In this document: positions 36,113 through 46,531 of the stretch, one piece after another
Numbering within the stretch: the first letter of the stretch is position 1
Layout: the number at the start of each line of letters is the position of its first letter
DNA from: Rhizophagus clarus
Taxonomy: Eukaryota; Glomeromycota; Glomeromycetes; Glomerales; Glomeraceae
Direction of reading: 5' to 3'
NCBI GenBank assembly: GCA_015698045.1
Contig: BLAL01000071.1
Span: forward strand, 2,501 to 66,500
Length of the DNA stretch: 64,000 bases
The notes under the pieces: generated by a model
Seen by the model: the letters and a program-made list of their open reading frames with translations, nothing else
What the model was told of the DNA's origin: nothing
The model's database searches: none
Position numbers and translations under genes: made by a program

Positions 36113-36497
36113 CAAATATTGTATACGCCTAATCATCATCTTAATTACTTGATTACTATCGTTGCAACGGTTTTCTTATTTATCGGGGGTTACTACAGAA
36201 TGTACTCCCAAGGAATGATGATTGTCGATATTTCACATTTGGCAAGCGAGACTTGGAAAATTGCTGGAAAAGAATTTCAACAATTTTTTTTAAATTATGC
36301 TCATAAGATTAATAATATTACTCGAAAAAAAAAATAAATTTAAGCAATTTAAGCAGTTCGAACCTAAACGTCCCAACCCTACTAAGCATAAATGTAAGAA
36401 AAACGACAAACAAAAAATCTTTTTTACTATCGAACGGGAAGTAATAATGAGTAAAGTATATGAAAAGGAAGTAGCAGAATTCAAATTCGTATCATAA
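36113..36497 (+). pseudogene. HMG-box-like fragment, frame broken
   Basis: A frame reading YRMYSQGMM, then ISHLASETWKIAGKEFQQFF, fits helices 2 and 3 of an HMG box as seen in MATA-HMG proteins, which are abundant in Glomeromycotina. It stops after an A9 run at about 36,325; the +1 frame then continues KFKQFKQFEPKRPNP to 36,497. A one-base change in the run is the likely cause. There is no clear start codon, so this is probably a relic. The identification is tentative. Confidence 0.4.
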
Positions 36498-37733
36498 ACT
36501 TCAAATTATAGAATAGTTTAAGAGTTTCGTTTATTTTTTTTAAAAAAAAAAGAGTTATGTACAAATAAATTTAATATTCGTTCAAGGATTTTTCTAAATT
36601 TTATATTTTGTCAAATTGATCATGATTTTCTATTTCAGTGACGTAGTGACAATACTCATTATGTAACGCATCAATAAATATATATTTATTATTAATATAA
36701 TTCTTTTGAAACAAAGCATTCTATATTGCTATTATGTTACATCTTTTGTCCAGCCATATGGCATTCCGGACTTTTTTTTTCTTTGATAAATAAACTTCAT
36801 TTTACGTAGTTTCTTGGCATCCGGATAACGTCTATAGTAGTAAATGATCACGTCATAAACTTCGTGTGTAACAAAGCGATGGCTATCGATTTATTGGTGG
36901 ATTCAGACCCAATAATTCACGTTTTAACTCAATTTAAAAATAGTACGTAACAATATTACGAAAGTATAAAAGCGAAAAAGGTATCTCTCCGCCAGTTCTC
37001 CGCCATAATATAATTTTACCCTATTTGGATTTATATGACCATCGTACAACGAAAGATTACAATAGAATATGTATTTTATAATTTCCTTCCGAGTATCATT
37101 CATTCTGAGGTAACAAAATTCCTTTTTAAAATAACATTCCTCGATCATCATTCAAAAATAGAAACAATCTACACCACAACAAATTCTAGTTTAGGTTATG
37201 CGGATGATGCAGATCGTACGGTTTGAAAAATAACGTATAAGAAACTTTCATTTTTTAATATTATGTGAGAGTTTAAAAAAAAAAAAAAATCTTTATTTTA
37301 ACGCCACAAATAAAAATAATATCCCCCTTAACGCTCTTACTAATTTAAGTGTATATCCTATTTTTTTCAATTATATTATTTAGAAGGTTTACCGTGTCAT
37401 TCTACGAAAATAATAACATTATTTTTTTCCCATAAAAGTAATTATTTTTAGCGTTCAGTAAAATATAAATTCAATTCAGCCTTTTTTGTTTCTACTATTA
37501 AAATACTCATTCATAAAGATGCATCTAAACACATATAATCATGATACTTTGTCACGAGTCTTTGTTTGACTAAAAGAAGTATCGCTCAGCCACGAATTTA
37601 AGGTCATTTGGCTAAATTTACATTTATTTATAAAAAAAAAAAAAAAATCAAAAAAGAATAAATAATAAAGATCTGTGAAATCTTAATTTTTTTTTAGGTG
37701 TTTTGTCATTCGATTTCAAGATTTGGATTCGCA
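36498..37733. other. Non-coding interval
   Basis: No gene is supported; short frames on both strands at 36,924-37,226 overlap and lack domains. Confidence 0.4.
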
Positions 37734-37755
37734 TATAAAAACGGTATCGTTTCAG
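37734..37755 (+). promoter_or_regulatory. TATA-box block of ML gene 4
   Basis: TATAAAAACGGTATCGTTTC, the best-preserved copy of the family core promoter, 136 bp before the start codon. Confidence 0.6.
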
Positions 37756-37869
37756 TCTTCCTGTTCAAAAAAAAAAAAAGACAAGAAAAAGAAAGAACAT
37801 TATATATTAATATATATATTTTTCAAATTTTAATTTTCAGTTTTCTAAATTACAAAATAATTCATAAAA

Positions 37870-38443
37870 ATGAATCGTATCAACTTAATTAGTATTTTTA
37901 GTATTCTCTTGATTTTCGCGTCGTTCGCAACATCAACTCCATTGAAACGTCAGGATCAACTCACTGGATTTAAACAGTGCCAAGGTACTTTTCCTAATTC
38001 AATCACCGTACTTACGTATACACCGAATCCGGTCGTCTTAGGCCAAAATGTTACTGTTCATATTGCTGGCAAAGCAACTGAAGTTATTAAACAAGGTACA
38101 ACGCTTGTATATACGGGATATTTTGAGAACGAACCAACAAAACAAGCATTTCAACATCAAGTTGATTTTTGTGATACTTTTGTTAAACCAAATGGATCCG
38201 AGTGCCCAGTAAAAGAAGGTGACTACTCTTTTATTGGATCTTGGCTTTTAGAAAAACATCCTAATGAACCTCAAAATCTTGTAATGGAATTTGGTTTTAA
38301 TATTTCTGGTACGTAAACAATATGATTTTTTCGAAGATATTTACAAATACTAATAATTTCTTTTATATATTTATATAGTTTTTGATCCAAATGGTAAAAT
38401 TTTGTCATGTTTGGATGGACCAATGAAAGTTTACTACCCTTAG
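37870..38443 (+). CDS. Secreted ML-domain (NPC2-like) lipid-binding protein 4
   Basis: Exons 37,870-38,308 and 38,379-38,443 join in phase 1 to 167 residues. The signal peptide is MNRINLISIFSILLIFASFA, followed by KRQD. The mature part has FKQCQGTFPNSITVLTYTP, then VDFCDTF, SECPVKEGDYSF and, in exon 2, DPNGKILSCLDGPMKVYYP. It is about ten residues longer than its relatives in the centre. It is the most diverged member at the far end of the array. It looks intact. Confidence 0.86.
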
Positions 38444-39160
38444 ATAAATATGTATAATATTGTATTGTAGTTACGTTTATTTATGTTTTATATTTTATAT
38501 TATTTTATTCACATCTTTTCGATATATTTGTTTTATTCTAAATCATTCATACTTATTCAATGTATTGTATTGTAAGTTAAGGTCTAATAAATAAATCATA
38601 TTAATTTTGAAATTTATATTGAGTCTTTAATTCAAAGTGTCATTATATAATATTATAAATTACTATTTTCTTATTAAAAATTTATTTCTAGTATAACCGA
38701 AGCGGAAAAATGGAATTAGTTCTAACTAAACTTTGCGATTAGTAGGAATAATAATTCATCATAATTCAAATTATAAAAATTGAATAAGTCACAAATAGCT
38801 TGTGCGTTCCATGTAGATGACATTTTAGATTAATTCACACATAACAAATTTTTTGAGAATTTTTTTTTTGTCAAAAGCAAAATTTTTATAGCAATTGATT
38901 TATAATGATGATTTTATTCTAAAGTTATTAGAAATCTCGTTTTTTTTGAGTTTATGGAAATGATTCTCATTTGAACTAACCAAAAGTCACAATTAGGATT
39001 AAAAAGATTCTCAAAAAAAAAAAAAAAATAAATAAATAAAACAAATTTATGAAAGGAATTTTCTGTAGTTGAGTTCTTTTTTTAGTTTATAATTACGATT
39101 TTTTGACTTTCTTATAGTAAAAATATAAAAGGTAATAATCAATTTCCCTTTTTTTGGGGG
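38444..39160. other. Non-coding interval
   Basis: 3' region of ML gene 4 followed by AT-rich DNA with long A- and T-runs; no gene is seen. Confidence 0.4.
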
Positions 39161-39323
39161 GGGACGTTAAAAGCGGGTAGAATCACATGATCATAATAAA
39201 AATATTTGTCACCGGCATCACCCTTTTACTTTAGTAAAATCCTATATGTCACGTCGTTATATGTCACGTTTGTAATTTCCTAATGCTGTAATTCCGACCA
39301 AGTCTACCCCGCTTTAACGGACC
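39161..39323. mobile_element. MITE-like inverted repeat
   Basis: Facing ends read ACGTTAAAAGCGGGTAGA and CCGTTAAAGCGGGGTAGA, next to G- and A-runs. Inside are two copies of ATATGTCACGT. It is non-coding. The following 39,324-40,178 holds only weak frames. Confidence 0.45.
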
Positions 39324-41190
39324 TTTTTTTGGTTAAAAAACTTTTTTTTTTTGTAAAAAAAAAGGCCATTTTCGTTATAATTACTATAAAAAAAAAAACT
39401 TTATTTAATTTTAATAACTAAAAATTCTTATTTTATTCAAGTAGATAAAAGGAAAGATGATTTTTTTTTGTTTAGCTCAGTTTTTATAAAGTTTGGTACA
39501 TCAATTTTTTATTTCAAATAAATAAATTAGTTCATTGTTGGTCTTTTTGCATTTTCTTTTGTTTGATTATAAAATCAATTTTTTTTTTCAAAAATTCTTC
39601 TCTGTTTATTTCGCAAAGACATGATTTTAAGCGAAGAATACATCATTATTTTCAGGCAAACTTAATGTTGCATTGGTTAATTTTTCTAAGAAATATTCTT
39701 TTAACATTCGATGCTCTTAATAATATCTTTTGTCCCGACCTCAATGAAATTGATTGGCCAAATTTGATCTTGCGACCACGTGATTATAGGAGTGATGAAT
39801 AAAGGTAAATATCTGAATGACTTTATTGTTTGTATGATAAAAAAGAAAACTTTCTCCCATCGATCCCTTGACCATTTTTTTTCGCAGAAGACAGTTCATT
39901 TATCCTCCATATTAAACAGTTCCTTTAACACCTTCTACACCTTCGGGCAAGGCTTCTCAGTCTTCTGCTGCCCTTGGTTACGTCATTTTTATTTAGTCTT
40001 TATAAAAATTATATATAAAATTATTTTTCTTTTTTATAAAAATTTTTTACGTTTATTATAATTTTCATATTGCTCTCTCACCCACTAGCGGCATAACCCT
40101 TTGGGAGCGTTAATATTTTCTTTTATTCTTTAAGTGGAAAATTTTCATAAAAATTTTATTATAGTTCCTATATAATTTTTGACTTTTACCATGGTTGTTT
40201 TTTCTCGACCCATTTTTTTTCCTTCACAATCATTTCCTGTCCCTATTCGAACAGTCCATTTTCACGTGACCAACATTAATCAATGTGGCGTTAACACTAT
40301 GTACGAATCACAACATAGTAAATCTTATTTTTTTAATCTAGACCCCTTAAATCATCATGAATTTGACTTTTATAGAAATCCTACACCTTTTTTACATATC
40401 ATTGCTAATGACAAAAAAGCTTTACTAACTGAATCAGTTTATCAATCCACGAGTAAATATTTAAACAAGAAATTTAAAGTTTCTCTTTTATTAACACATT
40501 TTTTCAAACTACAAAAAGTAATCCCAAAACGTATTCAACACAAATATTTTACCTTTTTAAGAGACTCTTTATATAAACGTTTATCTATTATAGAATCACA
40601 GTACAACAGTACCCACACAAATAATCGTAACACCCGTACTTTTATTCGTTTCACTTACAAAAAATACAGATTTATGTTAGGAATCTTTATTCCCTGTTAT
40701 CACCCCTGTGGATTTCTCTCATCATCACCTGACCTCAAAGATTATAATAATTGTTGCACTTTACCAACTCCTATAGTTTATTCAAGATATAATAATTTTC
40801 GTCATGTAGGATGTGGCCTTCATAACAAATTAGTTTCCAAATATTCTAAACCTTCAAATAATTCTACCACAACTCCTTCAGCACAGCGTACAGCAGCTTT
40901 AGCCAAAATACACCAAAAATGGTCATCTCAATCAATTAATCAAGTTTATTCTACTCGTAAAGGTCTTTCCTATCGTACAAAAATATCAGCAACTTCTGAG
41001 GGACTTGTATATCCCCGATATAATTTTTTTTATCTCAAGAATTATAGCTCCTATCAAATTATCTATCGCACTCGAAATGTTTCTAACTTTACACCTCGTA
41101 CTCTAAAAAAGCAAGCACAGAGGCATCAACGCTCTGAATGCAGAATCTTAAACTCATATAATTCAACAGTTCCTGACAATCCTAATCAGC

Positions 41191-44082
41191 TAATGGTGCC
41201 GCCCGAAACTAGGAAGTTTCGGTCACCTGACAAAACCGAAATGGTAAAACTAGTTTCGGAAAATTGGTCAATCCCGAAACTGCCGAAATTATCCTAAATT
41301 ACCGATATTACCCGAAATTATTAAAACTGTTTTATAACTAAATAATTAATAATTTACTGACTTTATGATTTTTACAGAATAAAGCTTTATTTTATTTGAA
41401 ATTTATCATGATAAATTACATTTATCAATTTATTCATCATTTTCCAAAATTGCTAAATCAACATATTCTTCGATTAATACATATACATTATGCTTTGGAA
41501 TTTCAACTTCTTCAAAATATTCTTCATAACCACCTTCACCTTCATGATCATCATTATCATTTTCAATTTCAAAAAATGCCGATTCATCAATTAATTTTTG
41601 AATATCATCATTATTTTGTCTTGAATTAGATTCAGCTAAATGCATATTATTATTTTGATAAAAGTGTCGAACTTTGGCTATTGACTCAATCGTATTAGTA
41701 TCCAAAGTCGTCCTTTTTTTTCCGTATAACCATCCTAATACGGAAAACATTCTTTCGCATGAAGCGCTATGCGGTGTCACTGCAAATACTTTTAACGCCA
41801 GATCTCTCAAAAAAGGAGGTTGATCTTCACATGACATCCACCATGTACAAGGTGTAACCCGATTTTTAACAAATGCCGTTGAATAAGTACCTTGTTTGGC
41901 TTTAAAATTCAGCATTTGAGTAATTAATATTTCTTGGTCGTCAATATTATATCCCATATTTTCCCATAACTTTTGCGCATACTCTGAAATTTTCGTCCAC
42001 ATATTCTTTAATCCATTACCTAATAATAAATATTTTTTTTTTAAAAAAAAAAAATTATGTTTACCTTCAATATTTAATAATATTAAATATTTACCTCGAT
42101 AACCAGGATGAAGAAAGTATGCTAATATATATGGCATAACATTAAAAGATTCCCAACGTTTATTGATAGAGTTTATTACATGATTTTGAAAATTAACTAA
42201 ACCTCGTTCAACTGGAATCTTCTTAATAGTACTTGCTAGACGAATTAATGCAATAAAACAATCGGCAAAAGTAGTATTAGACGCTTCAACAGACAAAATG
42301 GTCTTTTTTAGCGGCTCTAATACTTTTAATACCACGTTAACGTCATGGAAAAATCCACGAGAGGTAATTATTTTTACTATATTTTCTTTAACAACATCCT
42401 TATGATCATCTGCGACCTATTAATTTGTTTTAAAATATTTTAATTCTTTTTGCAAATTAATGAAAGATAAATTAATATTCTTAATTACCTTTTCTAATGC
42501 CAGTTTTAGACGTAAAACAGAATCTGCAGCATCAAACATTGTCGTCCATCACGTTTCAACCCAAGTTTTAAGTCCTCCGCCTTCAATATTAAAATTTTTA
42601 GCGTACTTTACCAATAGAGCCTTTCCTTGGTGAGATTTGTTAAAAAATTTTACTATTTCGTTACATGATTTTAAAACTTTTTTCGGAAAATTGTGTTCTA
42701 TTTTTTTTTAAATGATATAATTAATATTTAATTATTAATAACAAGAATATTTAGCAAATTAATAAAATAGTTCAAAAAAATTGACAAGAACTTACCAAGT
42801 ACATCTTTAGTGATTAAATTCACACAATGTGCAATGCAACGAGTGTTAACAATAAATGGGTATTTTTCACTTATAATACTTCGAGCAAGAGCACAATTTG
42901 CAGCATTGTCCGTTACAACTGCTGCAAATTTATCGGGTCCAATTTTTTGAAGTACATCTTCGATTTCACTTGCTAAATTTTGGGCCGTATGTTTTATGAT
43001 TGAAAGATCTCGAAGTCGATATAAGAATTCGCGCCGATCATGAGTCATTATTATGAAATTATAAATCGAGTGACCTGATGGGTTCGTCCACCCGTCTAAG
43101 CCTAAAATTAAAAAGTAAAGAATGGTAAGTTTTTATAAATATGATGTAGTATGAAATTTTTTTAAAAAATTAATTACCTAATGTTAAATTCGTTGCCTTT
43201 CCAAGAATAGAGTTTACTTGATCTTCAATTCTTACTACTGCGTGAGAAAGCATGATTCCTGCCAATTTTTCACGAGAAGGTAACTTGTAACCGGGTTGAA
43301 GTTTTCTAATCAAATCTACAAAAAACGGATTTTCAACAACTGCGAAAGGAGTACCGCAGCATACAAATGCTTTAAGTAAACATTGGTCAATTGCTTCCTG
43401 TTTCTGCTTTGATAATGGTTCAACACTATTTTGATCAACATCCCAAAAATCGGTAATGTTTAATTGTTCAATTCGAAAGCGTTTATTATCTTCTGTGTCA
43501 TCATCATTATATAATTGCAGGATTTTTTGAATATACTCTCTCCTTGTTTCCTCATCAACGTTAAGACAATCTTTGGCGAGATGAACCTGAAGTTCTTGTG
43601 GTCGTCCGCGTGTCCACTTTTTTTCACAATAAAGGCATTCGGCTGCAAAGTGGCCAGCAGTTGATAAAGGAGTTTTGATAAAATGTTCCCATACCGAGTC
43701 TTGTGGACGTCCAACTTTACTTTTAAAGTTTTGTTCGGGTTCTATTTGTCTAGTTCTTTTATTGGTTTTGTTAAGTGGCATACTTATCGGTTGTAAAGGA
43801 AAAAAAAAATTTAAAATCGAAATAAAAAAAAAGTTCGCTAAAAATCTAATCTGATGACCGATCATCTAGACATCTACCTAATATGGGCATAATTAATTTT
43901 TTACGTAATTTATTATAAAAAAAAGTATTTTTAAACAAAAATAGTGATAAATAAAATGATTGGAGATTTCGTCATATTTCGGGAATTTCGAGTAGATTTC
44001 GGAATTTCGGAAAGAATTTCGGGAATGAACCAAAAATCCGAAACATTTCGGAATCTGAAAATAATTTCGGGCGGCACCATTA
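41191..44082 (-). mobile_element. hAT transposon, 2,892 bp, 8-bp TSD
   Basis: Inverted ends TAATGGTGCCGCCCGAAA are flanked by a perfect duplication TAATCAGC (41,183-41,190 and 44,083-44,090). Subterminal TTTCGG and CCGAAA words are frequent at both ends. It contains one spliced transposase gene. It sits inside the unidentified gene at 40,179-44,902. Confidence 0.95.
41430..43781 (-). pseudogene. hAT transposase with BED zinc finger, single nonsense change
   Basis: Five exons, 43,781-43,178, 43,101-42,796, 42,697-42,489, 42,416-42,095 and 42,019-41,430, join in phase to 677 codons including the stop. A BED-type zinc finger lies near residues 24-75 (WEHFIKTPLSTAGHF, CLYCEKKW, then HLAKDC). A DUF659-like RNase-H core follows (VVTDNAANCALARSI, CIAHCVNLITKDVLG). 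The C-terminal hAT dimerisation region is CTWWMSCEDQPPFLRDLALK to ASCERMFSVLGW. One in-frame TGA at 42,551-42,549 sits between WVET and WTTMFD, where a CGA arginine codon would fit. Everything else appears intact, so the element died recently or could be mobilised from elsewhere. Confidence 0.9.
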
Positions 44083-44934
44083 TAATCAGCCTACACGTAT
44101 TCCAACTAAAAGATTTTATTTACCAAACACAAAACTTTATGTGATTCAGTCTGCACTTTTAACCGTCATATTATCCATTTAAGCAAAGGTGTTCACGACA
44201 AGTGTCCACACCTCACGCAATATTTACCTATTACTAAATCAGTTCCTGTTGTTACAGATACGAGGATTACTCGCGCTAATCGAGATCAAATTGAATATAT
44301 TCCATTACTGGAGGATGTACGTTCATCGATAAGTTATAGCGATTATGTGAAATATAAAGATTTTTTTCTGCTCAAACCTGTTTTTCTTGGCAAAGGCGAA
44401 CGTTATTTTGCTTTAACACCTGGCTCTCAACGTTAGTGGCAATGGGTTAAAGACTGCTATCAAAAACATTGCAAAGAAATTGAAGCAGCTCGTGTGCGAC
44501 CTTGTTTTCCTGATTGGAATACCACACATGATCATTATCGTCATCGACTTGATAAGTTGAATTATTTGATGGCATGCACAGACATTGTCCATAAAGCTTA
44601 TGATTTTAAAAATTTTTAAAAGACTTTAAAGCCTTCAAAGACGAATTCTACACTGAGAAGTCTAATCCATTGGCGTCTTTTAACCCAACAACCTTTAGAC
44701 GCGGAAGGTAATCCTGGTGGCATAGACCAATATCTTAACCTTTTGAAACCTGATGCTGATGAGCATGATCATTCTTACGACCTGGATGAATTTAGACTTA
44801 AACGTACTTATCAAAATTCATTATATATGGATTATCATTATCACTTTGTTAGATTTTCTAAACGTCCTTGTGTTCATTTTGATTACGTATTTATTGAATA
44901 ACATGATAAGTGGGATATCACGCTTTAATATAAT

Positions 44935-45330
44935 TATATTAAAGCGTGATATCTCACTTAGACTAGATTATAGTACCACGCTATAATCTAAATACCATGC
45001 TATAGTCTGAATACCATGTTATAATCTAGACATCACATTATAATCTAAATACCACACTATAATCTAAATGTTATACTAAAATCTAAATATTACACTATAA
45101 CCTAATTACCATACTATAATCTAATTACTACGACCTGACTACCACGCTTTAATCTGAATACATAACCTGGCTACCACACTTTAATCTACTCTTTTTATTT
45201 TGATGTTATTTCTGTTCACACTCTAACTATATTTTTATACCTTTCTTGGTATCTGTATCTTTCTCTTATGTATGATTTTATTACTATGTTATAATCTAGA
45301 TACCACCCACGCTTTAACCTAAATACCTCT
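44935..45330. repeat. Tandem repeat of ATACCAYRCTATAATCTRA
   Basis: Roughly 15-20 degenerate copies of a 17-20 bp unit, mostly in direct orientation; the first 60 bp also contains an inverted copy around AGCGTGATAT. It lies between the unidentified pseudogene and the polymerase relic. Confidence 0.75.
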
Positions 45331-45985
45331 CTTTTCTTCCTATTTCTACTCTATTTGTAATTTAAGTTATATATTGTTGATACTGACCTTCCGCATCTGA
45401 TTGAATATCAAATTCTATATTAAAGTACTTACCTTTTTTTGCGCCTATTTGGTTGTTTTTTTAGATACCAAAATGCGGTAAAAAAATATGGTGTCAGGTG
45501 GCGCAGTAAATTTGCGTTTAATTTTGGCTGACACTATGCTATAATTCTGGCTGATCTTTTGGAGACACGATTTGAGAATCCAGCTTGGCAACATGATGGT
45601 GCCATGATGGTATCATAGAACTGTCATGGAACTGTTAAGGAACTGGCATGGAACTAAAGTGATTCTATTAGTTGCCAATTCTGAATTAGTTTTATGCTAG
45701 CTTGGATGCCGAATCATTATATCCAAAGATTTAGCTAAAATTGTAGAATAGTGTTGGCCAAAATTAAGCGAATCTATACTGCGCCTTACTGCACCACAGT
45801 CACGTGATACTGTCCCAGTGACAGAACACCCTCACATAGTTACAGGCTAGTGACAGGAACATTCCCAGAACATTCCTACAACCCAATATATATGCATTTG
45901 TGCCACATATTTTTTGTATCCATATATTTCCAAAATCTTCCTAACACTCTCGAGCTTCAGTCTGATGGACAGTTGGTTAGTAAAG
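45331..45985. other. Non-coding interval
   Basis: No gene is seen. It holds near-repeats of TGGAACTGNYATGG around 45,600-45,655. Confidence 0.4.
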
Positions 45986-46385
45986 AATTGGAGGTGCAAT
46001 ATGTATTATCTTGGCCTGATCCATTTGATTACCAAAAAGTGCGCCATCTTGCAACCTAATTATTGTGTCAGTATATATATGCCGATTTTGTGTCTGTGGT
46101 TGGAGGTGCATTTGTATTATCATGGCCAGCCCATTTATACCATACCCAAGTACATACCTAGAAAAGTGTAGTCTTCTTCCAATTTTTATATAATAGATTA
46201 CGAAGAAGACTACACTTTTTCAGATATATCCGCTTGCCTTTATTTACGATTTGCTTCAATTTCGCGTCTCATGGTTGGAGGTGCGATATGTATTATTATG
46301 GCCGGCCCATTTATACTATATCTGAGTATATATCTAGAAAGATGAAGGCTTCTCTCAATATTTTATATAATAATTACAGAGTTAC
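45986..46385 (+). repeat. Three ~150-bp direct repeats upstream of polymerase
   Basis: The block GGAGGTGCRATATGTATTAT followed by GGCCNGCCCATTTATAC occurs near 45,990, 46,107 and 46,275. The last two copies extend through ACATACCTAGAAAAG or ATATATCTAGAAAG and TTTTATATAATA. They may be a duplicated promoter. Confidence 0.65.
46162..46219. repeat. Perfect 18-bp hairpin
   Basis: AAAAGTGTAGTCTTCTTC at 46,162-46,179 is exactly complementary to 46,202-46,219, with a 22-nt loop. It is unique to the middle copy of the upstream repeat. Confidence 0.85.
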
Positions 46386-46531
46386 CTTCACTTTCAGTTG
46401 CATATTTCGTTGCCTTCCTTTTATGTTTTGCCTACTAAATTCACTATCGTTTCTTTTTGCATTCACCGAAAAAAAATAATTAAACATTTCCAGATTTTAT
46501 AAAGTACTATAAGTATTTTCAAACTAACGAC

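Larger units (their letters stand above)
40179..44902 (+). pseudogene. Unidentified long gene, interrupted by hAT insertion
   Basis: The first part (40,179-41,190) is one open frame of about 337 codons, MTFTMVVFSRP to VPDNPNQ, with no domain I recognise. After the hAT element the reading resumes at 44,091. It needs a one-base shift near 44,140 and then runs on (CTFNRHIIHLSKGVHDKCPH, then EYIPLLEDV and PCFPDWNTTHDHYRHRLDKL) through an in-frame TAG near 44,434 and a TAA near 44,618 to FDYVFIE at about 44,902. The total would exceed 580 residues. The amino-acid composition is that of a real protein. Its multi-lesion decay beside a DNA polymerase relic suggests it may belong to a large mobile or virus-derived element; this is inference. 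Confidence 0.55.
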
